The notes: generated from the sequence alone by a model not told the origin. A stretch of DNA of 64,000 nt from an uncultured Flavobacteriales bacterium (GCA_943788755.1 CALSRM010000001.1:434001-498000), one strand, 5' to 3'. Positions 41,291 to 51,822 are shown, numbered from the stretch's first letter. Made by a program: numbers and translations.

Positions 41291-41294
41291 GGCC

Positions 41295-41302
41295 CAAATT
41301 TA
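41295..41302 (-). promoter_or_regulatory. -7 promoter element for mnmA, nearly abutting the start codon
   Basis: Minus-strand TAAATTTG (TAnnTTTG), then GGCC, then ATG. Confidence 0.5.
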
Positions 41303-41485
41303 ATTCTTTATTTCTATGAAATGTATAGAATAATGGCAAACAAATCGAAATACTTTGAGATTGACCAATAACCAATTAAATCTGACCGTTTATGTATTAT
41401 TGCTGACAAATGTTGGAGTATTGATAGGCTAATCTTTATTTTATCTCGATATTGTACTCACAATCATCCACAAATCACTTTAATT

Positions 41486-44400
41486 ATGCACAAAAATTTA
41501 TTATTGATATTCGCTGTCTGTATTGGAATTACGGCTGAAGCACAAGATAATCTGCATGTAACATCTAAAAAGTTAGATAAAACATATATTACTGACAACA
41601 AAAGATTACCTGATCTACAATACCAGTATAAATTACGTCAACAAAAGCCTTGGCAAGATTTCTTAGCAGAAAATGGAGTGTGGTACGTAACTTTTAATGA
41701 AGAAAATGGCAGACCGCATTCAGCTTATGGTCAACCAATCAATGTGCCTGGTGGAACACCAGAATTGAAAGTAAGAAATTTTATTGATACTAAATTACCG
41801 GGGTTCAATATTCCATCGGAAGACTTGGTGTTGAATAACGTTGGTGAAACATCAAAGCATCTTTTTGTAACATTGAATCAGAAATATGAAGGTTTAGATG
41901 TATTATTTGGAAAGTTTACAGCAAAGTTGACACACGATAGTAAATTAATTTCTTGGGGAGCTGATGTTTACACAGATATTGCCCTTTCTACTACGCCATC
42001 TATCGACGAACAAGCGGCGGTTAGCGCAGCAAGCATTGATATTAGCGAGAACATTACAAATGTTAGTGTTAATTCATCACTTAAAGTTTTACCTGTACCA
42101 TACTTCAAATCAATGAAATATAAGTTGGTGTACGAAGTAAAGGTAGAGACAATGGGGACATCTAGAGTACCTTCAAATTGGTTTACATGGGTAGATGCTA
42201 ATACAGGTGAAGTGTTGTATCGCCAGAACCTCGTATTACATTGCTCTGATGGGGCTTGCAGCCATAAAGAGGAAATGGATGGTAAAGCTGATTTCAAAAA
42301 GAAAATAGCGGCTTCTAAACTTGTTTTACCTCCTGGGGATATTGAATTGAATATAGAAGCTACAATTTACGAGAACAACCCTGATATTGCTGCTATTCCA
42401 TTAAGTATGGCTAATCTAGATTTAACCGTTGGGGGAACAGCTTATCAGACCGATAATGCTGGATTTATATCTACATCTGAAACGGGAACGCAAAATGCCG
42501 TTTTAAGTTTAGAAGGTCAATGGGGGAAAGTTATAAATAATGGAACAACTCCTAGTTTTACAACTGCAGTTACTGACGGTGCTCCAACTACTGTTTCTTG
42601 GGATGGAAACGCTAGTTTAGAAGAGTTGTGTAGCTACAATAATGTCAATGCTATCCATGATTATCATAAAACAATTTTACCCACTTTTACCGGGATGGAT
42701 ATTCAATTACCAATTAATGTAGACATTACTCCTGCTGAGTGCAATGCATTTTACAATGGCTCTTCCATTAATTTTTATCAATCGTCCGCTGCCTGCAGAT
42801 CTTATGCAATGGTGGCAGACGTAGTTTTTCATGAATATGGACATGGAATCAATGATAAATATTATCAAGCTCAAGGATCATTTTTTCAAAATGGAGGAAT
42901 GAATGAGGGTTATGCAGATGTATGGGGATTTGCGCAATTGGAGGATCCAATCTTAGGAAACGGCAGTGATCCAGCAGATCCAACAGCATCGATAAGAAGA
43001 TATGATACTTTGGCAAAGGTTTACCCACTTGACATAATAGGAGAAGTTCATGCAGATGGGGAAATTATAGCAGGTGCTTGGTGGGATTTGTACCTCTTAT
43101 TAGGAAACGATATGACAGCAACCATGGACTTGTTTGCTCTTGCTTATCCGGGGTTGCAAGCTGCAACAGCAAATGGAAATGAAGGAACAGCTTTTACAGA
43201 AGTATTATTAGCTGTTTTAGAAGCAGATGATGATGATGCAAATATTACGAATGGCACACCAAATGGACTAGCGATTATTACGGCATTCGATTTGCACGGA
43301 ATTACTTTAGTTTCAAACGCGGAGCTTGTTCATACAGCTGTTGAAACAACAGCAGCTGCAACGGCTATAGATATTAGTGCTAATTTACAATTGGCTTTTC
43401 CATGGACAAATTATCTGAATAGCGTTAGTTGTTGGTATAGGTTAAATAATGGTACAACATGGACGCAAACTGGTTTAGCCAATTCTTCAGGTACAACTTA
43501 TGACGGTGTAATTCCAGGACAACCAGCCGGTACTGTCGTTGCTTATTATATTGGAGCAGAAGATATCAACGGAATGGTTTCAGCTATTAATCCTATTGGT
43601 GCAGAAAAAGTAGAATATCCAAACCTTCCTAACTTTATTTTAGTGGATATGATTGAGATTGAAAAAGAAGATGGGGGAGATAGTAATAGTGATTGGGGAA
43701 ATTGGAGTATTGGATCCAGTAGTGACAATAATACAACTGGAACCTGGGAGTTAACAGTGCCGCTTGGTTCATTTGCAGATTTAAATGGTGATGGAAACCC
43801 AGATGTTGGTGTTGCAGCAGCGCAGGTTGCGCCGAGCTCTCAGCATACAGAGTTTGGTGATTTATGTTTCTTAACAGAAAGAGCAGGACAAGCGAGTGAT
43901 GGATTAGGATTGGCTGATATTGATGCAGGGCACACAACTTTGTTGTCTCCAGTAATCGATTTAACGAGCTATACAGCACCGGTAATGTCATTTTATCGCT
44001 GGTACACCAATAATCCTCCTTCTGGAGCAAATCCAAATGCTGACTGGTGGCAAGTGTCTGTTTCTGATAATTTGGGAGCATCTTGGACAGCTGTTGAAAA
44101 CACCAAAACAGGCGATCGGGCATGGAGAAAGTTTGCCTTTAGAATTGAAGATTATGTAGGTGTTAACAGTACATTTCAAATTAAGTTTGTTGCTTCTGAT
44201 TCAACGCGACTGGGACAATACTTAGATGGCGGAAGTTTAGTTGAAGCTGCTTTGGATGATATTTCTATTTGGGATACTGCAGACTGGTCTTTAATTGAAG
44301 AAAGTGCTGTTTTTAATGTTAATTTATTTCCAAATCCAGCAGAGAATTCCATACGCTTAAATTTTAGTGGTAAATTAAATGCTGAATCTACATTTGAAAT

Positions 44401-44551
44401 AAGAAACCAGTTGGGTCAACTGATTCAATCTGGAAATGTTAGGAATGTTAGCTCGAAAGAGATTGATATATCGGGTATCAACCAAGGCATATATTATGTT
44501 GTTGTTCGCTCAGGAGACGCTAGAATAACAAGGCCATTTACAAAGTTATAG
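41486..44551 (+). CDS. M36 family (fungalysin-like) metalloprotease with T9SS tail
   Basis: A 1021-residue secreted zinc protease. A signal peptide (HKNLLLIFAVCIGITAEA) is followed by an FTP/PepSY-like propeptide (about 60-250). The catalytic domain has the zinc motif HEYGH (His449, Glu450, His453), with Glu474 in MNEGYADVWG as third ligand. A later region (about 690-940) looks like a jelly-roll/MAM-like adhesion domain (SFYRWYTNNPP). The tail starts NLFPNPAENSIRLNFSG and ends TRPFTKL, a type A T9SS sorting domain. It probably degrades extracellular protein for nutrition. A strong terminator follows at 44581. Confidence 0.93.
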   Translation: MHKNLLLIFAVCIGITAEAQDNLHVTSKKLDKTYITDNKRLPDLQYQYKLRQQKPWQDFLAENGVWYVTFNEENGRPHSAYGQPINVPGGTPELKVRNFIDTKLPGFNIPSEDLVLNNVGETSKHLFVTLNQKYEGLDVLFGKFTAKLTHDSKLISWGADVYTDIALSTTPSIDEQAAVSAASIDISENITNVSVNSSLKVLPVPYFKSMKYKLVYEVKVETMGTSRVPSNWFTWVDANTGEVLYRQNLVLHCSDGACSHKEEMDGKADFKKKIAASKLVLPPGDIELNIEATIYENNPDIAAIPLSMANLDLTVGGTAYQTDNAGFISTSETGTQNAVLSLEGQWGKVINNGTTPSFTTAVTDGAPTTVSWDGNASLEELCSYNNVNAIHDYHKTILPTFTGMDIQLPINVDITPAECNAFYNGSSINFYQSSAACRSYAMVADVVFHEYGHGINDKYYQAQGSFFQNGGMNEGYADVWGFAQLEDPILGNGSDPADPTASIRRYDTLAKVYPLDIIGEVHADGEIIAGAWWDLYLLLGNDMTATMDLFALAYPGLQAATANGNEGTAFTEVLLAVLEADDDDANITNGTPNGLAIITAFDLHGITLVSNAELVHTAVETTAAATAIDISANLQLAFPWTNYLNSVSCWYRLNNGTTWTQTGLANSSGTTYDGVIPGQPAGTVVAYYIGAEDINGMVSAINPIGAEKVEYPNLPNFILVDMIEIEKEDGGDSNSDWGNWSIGSSSDNNTTGTWELTVPLGSFADLNGDGNPDVGVAAAQVAPSSQHTEFGDLCFLTERAGQASDGLGLADIDAGHTTLLSPVIDLTSYTAPVMSFYRWYTNNPPSGANPNADWWQVSVSDNLGASWTAVENTKTGDRAWRKFAFRIEDYVGVNSTFQIKFVASDSTRLGQYLDGGSLVEAALDDISIWDTADWSLIEESAVFNVNLFPNPAENSIRLNFSGKLNAESTFEIRNQLGQLIQSGNVRNVSSKEIDISGINQGIYYVVVRSGDARITRPFTKL

Positions 44552-44580
44552 TAATTGATTGAAGATTAGTTAACTTCTAA

Positions 44581-44614
44581 AAGGTCCGAATCAAATGATT
44601 CGGACCTTTTTGTT
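44581..44614 (+). terminator. intrinsic terminator of the M36 protease gene
   Basis: AAGGTCCGAATC pairs perfectly with GATTCGGACCTT (12 bp, loop AAAT) and is followed by a T-rich tail (TTTTTGTTTT), 29 bp after the stop. Confidence 0.9.
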
Positions 44615-44634
44615 TTACGCATATTCTTAAATAA

Positions 44635-46695
<2,061 letters not shown>

Positions 46696-46696
46696 A

Positions 46697-47149
46697 ATGG
46701 CTGGCGGTTCTTTTTATAAAAATATAAAAATGATTAATTGGTACCCTCCTTACATTGGCGCCGGTATTAAGTTGAAGAAAGTAAACCAAGATAAAACGCG
46801 AATGGAGGTAGAATTGCGCAAAACGTGGTTCAATAAGAACCTCTTCGGCACCCATTTCGGCGGTTCTCTTTACGCAATGTGTGATCCATTTTATGTCTTT
46901 ATTGTTCATAATTACCTTGGTAGAGGGTATGTGGTTTGGGATAAATCTGCTGAGATTAAATTTATCAAACCGGGAACTGGAAAGGTTAGTGCTGTTTTTG
47001 AAATATCCCAAGAAAAACTTTTACAGTTAAAAGAAGAAGTTGATAGTGCCGGAAAGCATACGGTATTCTTTGAAACAGTAATTAAAAATGAGAGTGATCA
47101 GCTGGTAGCAAAAGTTCGGAAGGAAATTTACATGCGAAAAAAGTCTTAA
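46697..47149 (+). CDS. DUF4442 hotdog-fold protein, possible acyl-CoA thioesterase
   Basis: A 150-residue soluble protein. The pattern NLFGTHFGGSLYAMCDPFYV, containing GTHFGGSLYAM, is the helix-turn of hotdog thioesterase-like DUF4442 proteins, followed by VVWDKSAEIKFIKPGTGKV. It starts 1 bp after the fadH stop and so is translated from the same mRNA. The fatty-acid context supports an acyl-CoA thioesterase or acyl-binding role, but DUF4442 has no assigned reaction. A terminator follows at 47204. Confidence 0.8.
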   Translation: MAGGSFYKNIKMINWYPPYIGAGIKLKKVNQDKTRMEVELRKTWFNKNLFGTHFGGSLYAMCDPFYVFIVHNYLGRGYVVWDKSAEIKFIKPGTGKVSAVFEISQEKLLQLKEEVDSAGKHTVFFETVIKNESDQLVAKVRKEIYMRKKS

Positions 47150-47203
47150 ACATGCGCTTAACTCAAGAAAGTTAAACTCTTTACATTATAGAAAATTAGA
47201 CAT

Positions 47204-47232
47204 AAAAAAAGCCTTTCAAGAAAGGCTTTTTT
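47204..47232. terminator. bidirectional terminator between DUF4442 gene and dnaN
   Basis: The stem GCCTTTC/GAAAGGC is flanked by A6 on the left and T6 on the right, so both strands carry a hairpin followed by a T-tract. It lies between the convergent stops at 47149 and 47249. Confidence 0.9.
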
Positions 47233-47248
47233 GTTAAAGATGTATATG

Positions 47249-48367
47249 CTAGTGATTCAACATCACAGGCATAACCAGCATCAAGATATCTTCACCGTCA
47301 TTTTCAGGTTGTTCTGGGACTAGGATACCAGCTCTATTTGGAGCACTTAATTCAAGAACAACAGATTCTGCTCCCATATTGTTTAGCATTTCTAGCATAA
47401 AACGTGAATTAAAACCAATTTCCATGTCTTCTCCTTCGTAAGAACAGGTTAACCTCTCATTCGCTTCATTGGAAAAGTCTAAATCTTCGGCACTAACAGA
47501 AAGTTCACTTCCATTAATTTTTAACCTTACTTGGTGTGTTGTTTTATTTGCAAAGATTGAAACCCTTTTAATTGAGCTTAATAGAGATAATCTATCTATG
47601 GTTAATCTGTTTGGGTTTTCATTCGGAATAACCGCTTCATAATTCGGGTAATTGCCGTCAATTAATCTGCAAATAAGTGTAAATCCACCAAAATCAAATC
47701 GGGCGTTGGATTCATTGTAGGTTACTGTAACATCTCCATTACCTCCTAAAAGTCCTTTCATTAGGTTCATTGGTTTCTTTGGAATAATAAAGGAAGATGC
47801 ACTATCTGCTTTGATGTCGTTTCTTTTATAACGGACCAATTTGTGGGCATCCGTAGCAACAAATATTACATTATCTGTTTCAAACTGACAAAATATACCA
47901 CTCATTACAGGTCTTAAATCATCGTTTCCAGCAGCAAATATTGTTTTTTCAATTGCACGTTGTAAAACCTCCGAAGATATAGTAACCGTAGAAGGTGCCT
48001 CTAAAGCTGGAGTTTTAGGAAACTCATCACCATTATGACCACTCAATTTATATTTTCCATAATCAGAAGAAATCTCAATACCAAAAGTCTTTTCGTCTAT
48101 TTTAAAGGTTAATGGATGATCTGGAAAAGTTTTTAAAATATCCAGCAACAATTTTGCTGGTACCGCAACATCTCCATCTTTCTTGGCTTCAACAGCTAAT
48201 TTTGTAGTCATCGTAGTTTCTAGATCAGAAGCAGAAATTGTGAGTTCTTTCCCTTTAATTTCGAATAAAAAATTATCCAAAATAGGTAAGGTATTTGAGC
48301 TGTTTAGTACGCCTCCAACGGCTTGTAGCTGCTTAAGTAATGCGGTGCTTGAAACTATAAAATTCAT
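47249..48367 (-). CDS. dnaN: DNA polymerase III beta subunit (sliding clamp)
   Basis: A 372-residue clamp that encircles DNA and tethers the replicase. It starts MNFIVSSTALLKQLQAVGG. The three repeated clamp domains are recognisable by DVAVPAKLLLDILKTFP, KTIFAAGNDDLRPVMSGIF with DAHKLVRYKR, and SRFMLEMLNNMG. The C-terminus is LVMPVMLN. The frame is open for 10 codons further upstream, but the family start and a TATATTTG box (48395-48402) support the ATG at 48367. dnaA is not adjacent, which is usual in Bacteroidota. Confidence 0.95.
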   Translation of the reverse strand: MNFIVSSTALLKQLQAVGGVLNSSNTLPILDNFLFEIKGKELTISASDLETTMTTKLAVEAKKDGDVAVPAKLLLDILKTFPDHPLTFKIDEKTFGIEISSDYGKYKLSGHNGDEFPKTPALEAPSTVTISSEVLQRAIEKTIFAAGNDDLRPVMSGIFCQFETDNVIFVATDAHKLVRYKRNDIKADSASSFIIPKKPMNLMKGLLGGNGDVTVTYNESNARFDFGGFTLICRLIDGNYPNYEAVIPNENPNRLTIDRLSLLSSIKRVSIFANKTTHQVRLKINGSELSVSAEDLDFSNEANERLTCSYEGEDMEIGFNSRFMLEMLNNMGAESVVLELSAPNRAGILVPEQPENDGEDILMLVMPVMLNH

Positions 48368-48394
48368 TGTCAATTTATTAAAATAATACGGAAA

Positions 48395-48402
48395 CAAATA
48401 TA
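48395..48402 (-). promoter_or_regulatory. -7 promoter element for dnaN
   Basis: Minus-strand TATATTTG (TAnnTTTG), 27 nt upstream of the ATG at 48367. Confidence 0.45.
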
Positions 48403-48719
48403 ACTGAATATACTTCTCGGCACCTATATACTTTTCAACAGTTAATAGACGGTTATTAACAACCGATATATATGCTTGAATTTGTGTAAATAGAATTCAA
48501 TTTTTGGTGAAATTTCAGTAGTAAAACATTTACGCTTTTCAAGTATATTCTATATTATATGTCTATTTTTGCAATAGTTCTTTAAAAAAAGATTGTAATG
48601 AATGAGGTTGTGTATAAACGGTTTTATTTATTTTTTGATTAATCAAGGCATTTTTCGATTTAATAGCATCGCTATAGAAAAGGAAAATAACGAAGAGTAG
48701 TTGAAAAAGAGGAATAACG

Positions 48720-48743
48720 TTGCATTAAATTATTCCTTATAAT
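48720..48743 (+). promoter_or_regulatory. promoter of ssrA
   Basis: TTG at 48720-48722 and TATAAT at 48738-48743, with the predicted first base of tmRNA (G) at 48750. The positions suit -30 and -7 to -12 for an RNA gene starting at 48750. Confidence 0.4.
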
Positions 48744-48749
48744 CTTTAT

Positions 48750-49144
48750 GGGGCCGACCTTGGATTTGACAGCGAGAGTATCGGTTTTGTAAGCATGTCG
48801 AGATGTGTGAGTTGGCTCGTAAAAACTAATTCTCATCCAATTTAATTGGAAATAACAACTACGCACTTGCTGCATAGTCACTTGATGTGACTCTGCTTAA
48901 TCGAGCTACTAGGTAGCCGACAAGTACCCTGGTTATAACTACCCGTTTATCGGTTATAACTATATGGGTTCGTTGGTATAAACTAGCATTAATAGCGTCT
49001 TGATATTAATGCGAAACTAAAAAGGCTAAGCTATAAATTGGGTGTTCGCTTCCGGTTTATTGTCGAAAATTAATAGTGAAATAAACATGTAGAAAGCACT
49101 ACTTGAACCTTGTTTGGACGAGGGTTCGAAACCCTCCGGCTCCA
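48750..49144 (+). ncRNA. ssrA: transfer-messenger RNA (tmRNA)
   Basis: tmRNA rescues ribosomes stalled on broken mRNAs and tags the product for proteolysis. The 5' end GGGGCCGACCTTGGATTTGAC and the 3' end GGGTTCGAAACCCTCCGGCTCC-A form the tRNA-Ala-like acceptor and T arm (GGGGCCG pairs with CGGCTCC). The tag frame starts at GGA 48848 and encodes GNNNYALAA followed by TAG (48875-48877), the hydrophobic ALAA end expected for ClpXP targets. Pseudoknot-forming sequences follow. Length is 395 nt. CCA is not encoded (CTC follows the discriminator A). The gene is intact, and its 3' end is duplicated downstream. Confidence 0.96.
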
Positions 49145-49155
49145 CTCTGATAAAA
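49129..49155 (+). repeat. direct repeat copy 1, overlapping the ssrA 3' end (possible att site)
   Basis: 27 nt starting AAACCCTCCGGCTCC and ending TCTGATAAAA. It covers the 3' half of the T arm, the acceptor strand and 11 nt beyond ssrA. An exact copy lies at 49294-49320. Confidence 0.75.
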
Positions 49156-49183
49156 TGCTGCTCCTTTTGGAGTGGCATTTTTT
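49156..49183 (+). terminator. terminator of ssrA
   Basis: TGCTGCTCC pairs with GGAGTGGCA (9 bp including two G-T pairs, loop TTTT), followed by six T. Confidence 0.8.
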
Positions 49184-49253
49184 GTTCTGGGCAATGAGAA
49201 CTTGTTCTCTAATTGGGCTGAACAAAAAATGACAAATGAACGAAGTGAAGCAG

Positions 49254-49302
49254 CGTTTTATCCACTGCACGTTAGTCTATGGGTTCATGAAATAAACCCT
49301 CC
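49254..49302 (+). repeat. diverged repeat unit A downstream of ssrA
   Basis: 49 nt running from CGTTTTATCC through GCACGTTAGTCTATGG to AAACCCTCC. About 80% matches the unit at 49419-49468; its end overlaps the exact 27-nt repeat at 49294. Confidence 0.6.
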
Positions 49303-49320
49303 GGCTCCACTCTGATAAAA
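49294..49320 (+). repeat. direct repeat copy 2 of the ssrA 3' end
   Basis: Exact copy of 49129-49155, 165 bp downstream. Here the upstream T-arm half is replaced by GGGTTCATGAAAT, so no second functional tmRNA end is formed. Confidence 0.75.
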
Positions 49321-49352
49321 GCGTTTACCTGAAAAGGTGACGCTTTTTTTTT
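49321..49352 (+). terminator. second terminator-like hairpin downstream of ssrA
   Basis: GCGTTTACCT and AGGTGACGC form a stem with one bulge and a GAAA loop, followed by nine T. It follows repeat copy 2 exactly as the ssrA terminator follows copy 1, although the two hairpin sequences differ. Confidence 0.65.
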
Positions 49353-49418
49353 GTTAAGGAAATAAGCATGCTTATTTGAGTTAACTAAAGATAGTGTCGA
49401 TTTCGAGAATCGAAATAA

Positions 49419-49468
49419 CGTTTTTACCCATTGCACGATAGTCTATGGTTTCATAAAACAAACCCTCC
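49419..49468 (+). repeat. diverged repeat unit B downstream of ssrA
   Basis: 50 nt from CGTTTTTACC through GCACGATAGTCTATGG to AAACCCTCC, partner of 49254-49302. After the CTCC it continues ATTCCTCCC and no longer matches ssrA. The rest of 49183-49542 has small dyads (GAGAAC-TT-GTTCTC; TCGATTTCGAGAATCGA) and no gene. Confidence 0.55.
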
Positions 49469-49542
49469 ATTCCTCCCAATGGGTAAGGGGGAATTTTTGA
49501 TGAATTTGACTCGCTTTACTTTTTTATAGCCGTCGCAAAACC

Positions 49543-50292
49543 TTATATATAGCCCATAGCTTGGTAAGTGTAGTAACCAATTATTTCATGTAATAATATG
49601 CGCCATTTGTAGAGATAAGCTGATTGTGGTTGTATATACTCTTCGATGGATATGGTTTTTTGTTTTAGATTTTTCAAATAGGGATCAACGTGTAAATTAT
49701 TTTTTTTGAAACATGCTATAGCTCTTCTGTAGTGAAAATCCGAGGTAATTAATAGACAACTAGGTGTAGATTTATGATTTACTGAAAGTAATTCAGCTGT
49801 ATAAGCAGCATTTTGGTAGGTGTTTTGAGATTTGGTCTCACAAATAATATCAGTTTCAGGAATTCCAATTTTCACTAGATATGCTTTCAAAAATTTGGCT
49901 TCAATCATTTCGGATTGAAGACTTCCTGAAGCACCCGTAATGATAATTTTATTTATGACACTGTCTTGATATAATTTTACTGTATACAACAATCGATCTG
50001 AACTTTCACCAAATTTAATATCTTCTTCAGTAGAATTGAGGCTTATCATTCCTCCCAAAAGAATTCCATAATCGTATTTTTTCTTTAGCTTAAGGGGGGT
50101 TACTCCCCATTGATTAAAAGCAGTTTGATAGATAAATCCATTCGAGAAGAACAACAATAAAACAAAGGATATAAGAAGATATCTTCGTCTTCTATATTTT
50201 GTTCTTACAAACAATCCAAGAATAAAAAAGGCAGTAACAAATACCAAAGGATCTGCAATAAAGGCTACTATTTTGGATAAGATAAAAAACAA
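49543..50292 (-). CDS. YdcF/ElyC-type membrane protein (DUF218)
   Basis: A 249-residue protein with two N-terminal membrane segments (LSKIVAFIADPLVFVTAFFILGL and YLLISFVLLLFFSNGF in part) and a DUF218 domain. The domain shows YGILLGGMISL, DRLLYTVKLYQDSVINKIIITG, the ETKSQNTYQNAAYTAELL motif and LLITSDFHYRRAIACFKK. E. coli relatives ElyC and SanA affect envelope integrity; the reaction is not established. The start is TTG at 50292, because a stop lies two codons upstream and no internal Met fits. It reads toward ssrA. Confidence 0.85.
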   Translation of the reverse strand: MFFILSKIVAFIADPLVFVTAFFILGLFVRTKYRRRRYLLISFVLLLFFSNGFIYQTAFNQWGVTPLKLKKKYDYGILLGGMISLNSTEEDIKFGESSDRLLYTVKLYQDSVINKIIITGASGSLQSEMIEAKFLKAYLVKIGIPETDIICETKSQNTYQNAAYTAELLSVNHKSTPSCLLITSDFHYRRAIACFKKNNLHVDPYLKNLKQKTISIEEYIQPQSAYLYKWRILLHEIIGYYTYQAMGYI

Positions 50293-50593
50293 AGTCTATT
50301 TTTTTATAAAACTATTTATTTTCTTTTAGAACAAGTTATATTCAGCAATCTAATTCTTAGTTAATAATCAGGACTTGCTCTATCCATTGTTTTTTGACAA
50401 AAGTATTTAGTGCTTATTAGGCGTTTACTAAATAATTATGACCTCTAAAAAAATACGCTAAATTTATCGTGTTAAATGCAGAAGGTAAATCTAGCGAACG
50501 TTCTGGTTTTGAAAATTGAATAAAGCAAAATTACAACATAAATAGATTATGTTGTAAAAAGCTAAATTCCCGTGAATAATAAAAGTAATAGTT
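50293..50593. other. intergenic region upstream of the RmuC-like gene
   Basis: 301 bp between divergent genes. The only structured element seen is the palindrome at 50531-50557; the rest is A+T-rich with no clear TAnnTTTG box. Confidence 0.4.
50531..50557 (+). promoter_or_regulatory. perfect 11-bp inverted repeat upstream of the RmuC-like gene
   Basis: TTACAACATAA-ATAGA-TTATGTTGTAA, a perfect dyad with a 5-nt loop, ending 36 nt before the ATG at 50594. It could be a repressor operator or a hairpin in the mRNA leader. Confidence 0.5.
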
Positions 50594-51790
50594 ATGAATA
50601 AGTTGAATATATTTTTTGATCAAATAAAAAGAATTTCCTTTTTGGGTAGAATCTTTAAATGGTCTTCCTTAAGAAGTCTTTCTTATGAAGCCTTGCAAGA
50701 GCTAACAAGTTTAAATAATTCGTATACTAAAATAAACGATGAATTAAATCAAGTAAAAAGCGAAAAGAACCTCCTAGAGCAAAAGGTGGCTACCCTAAAA
50801 GAGCAAGAAGCAGATTTTAATATCTCTATGACTCGAATCAACACGCAAGTGGAGGCTGAGAAGAATAGGGTTACTGAGATAGCAGAAAGGCTAGTAGCGG
50901 CGAACAAAGCGCTTACTAAAGCCAATTCAGACCGTGAACGTGAAATGGAGGAATATCAAAAAAGTATTGATAAACTGAACAATGCGCAAACTTCTTTGGA
51001 TAAAGAGAAAACCAGAGTAAATGATGCCAGAGTGGAGGAGAAGGAACAAGAATTGGAAGAAATGAAAAGAACTTGGCAAAATCACGAGATAGCAGTAGCA
51101 GAAGAAATGAAAAGATTGTGTCTAAAACATACCGTTACTTATTTAGATTCTGTTCCATTTAAAGGCACTCCAGACAATCCAATTGAAATTTGCGATGAGA
51201 TTATCATCTTTGATGCAAAATCGCCTTCAAATGACGATTTAAATAACTTCCCTAAATACATTAAATTACAGGCAGAAAGCGCAAAAAAATACACCAAAAA
51301 TACCGGCGTTAAAAAGGAGTTGTACCTTGTTATCCCTTCAAATACAGTTAAAGTAATTCAGTCATTTCATTACGATATGGGAGAATACGATGTGTACGTT
51401 ATTACAATGGATGCGCTTGAGCCTGTCCTGCTCTCATTGAAAAAGATAGAAGAATATGAATTTGCAGATAAATTAAGCCCAGAAGATAGAAGCTCAATTT
51501 GCAGAGTTTTAGGTAAGTATGCGCACGCCACAAAAAGAAGGGTGCAAATAGATCAGTATTTGGCAAACCATATGTTGGGGTTATTGAAATACTCAGAAAA
51601 TGTATTGCCTGAAGAGTTTCAAGAGTCGGTTACGCAATTTGAAAAAGCGGAAAAATTAAACCCAACCCTAGAAAAAAGAAGCAAAGAAATCAGCACAGCA
51701 AAACTCAATGATGAATTCGCTAAAATCAATAAAGATGCGTTGATACACGACGAAGAATTTCCGAAAAAGTTAGGGGAGGTTGATATGTAA
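50594..51790 (+). CDS. coiled-coil protein with an RmuC-like nuclease-fold domain
   Basis: A 398-residue protein without a signal peptide. Residues about 30-185 form a long, highly charged coiled coil rich in Glu, Lys and Gln. From about 190 comes a compact domain with ICDEIIIFDAKSP, KYIKLQAESAKKYTKNTG and KKELYLVIPSNTVKVI, then a helical tail. The order D-x-strand-DAK, helix, and strand ending (L/V)xIPS resembles the PD-(D/E)XK core of RmuC, a protein that limits recombination at inverted repeats in E. coli. RmuC also has an N-terminal coiled coil but usually a membrane anchor, which is absent here. The call is by motif order only. A palindrome precedes it. Confidence 0.55.
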   Translation: MNKLNIFFDQIKRISFLGRIFKWSSLRSLSYEALQELTSLNNSYTKINDELNQVKSEKNLLEQKVATLKEQEADFNISMTRINTQVEAEKNRVTEIAERLVAANKALTKANSDREREMEEYQKSIDKLNNAQTSLDKEKTRVNDARVEEKEQELEEMKRTWQNHEIAVAEEMKRLCLKHTVTYLDSVPFKGTPDNPIEICDEIIIFDAKSPSNDDLNNFPKYIKLQAESAKKYTKNTGVKKELYLVIPSNTVKVIQSFHYDMGEYDVYVITMDALEPVLLSLKKIEEYEFADKLSPEDRSSICRVLGKYAHATKRRVQIDQYLANHMLGLLKYSENVLPEEFQESVTQFEKAEKLNPTLEKRSKEISTAKLNDEFAKINKDALIHDEEFPKKLGEVDM

Positions 51791-51822
51791 TTAACTTGCC
51801 TCGATAAATTGTGAAATTCAAT

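Larger units (their letters stand above)
48368..48749. other. intergenic region between dnaN and ssrA
   Basis: 382 bp of A+T-rich sequence between divergent dnaN and ssrA, with the two promoters at its ends. A further TAnnTTTG match (TATTTTTG near 48563) is not followed by any gene longer than 14 codons. Nothing else was recognised. Confidence 0.5.

Noticed and set aside
43635-44123. 162-codon minus-strand frame inside the M36 protease gene
   Set aside because: It is a shadow of the protease coding sequence with biased His/Leu/Gln composition.
48750-49144. A second tRNA or tmRNA at the downstream repeat
   Set aside because: Copy 2 lacks the paired T-arm half and any 5' acceptor strand, so it cannot fold as a tRNA-like end.
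49070-49270. Minus-strand open frame across the ssrA 3' end
   Set aside because: It overlaps a certain RNA gene, its terminator and the repeats; it shows no protein-like features.
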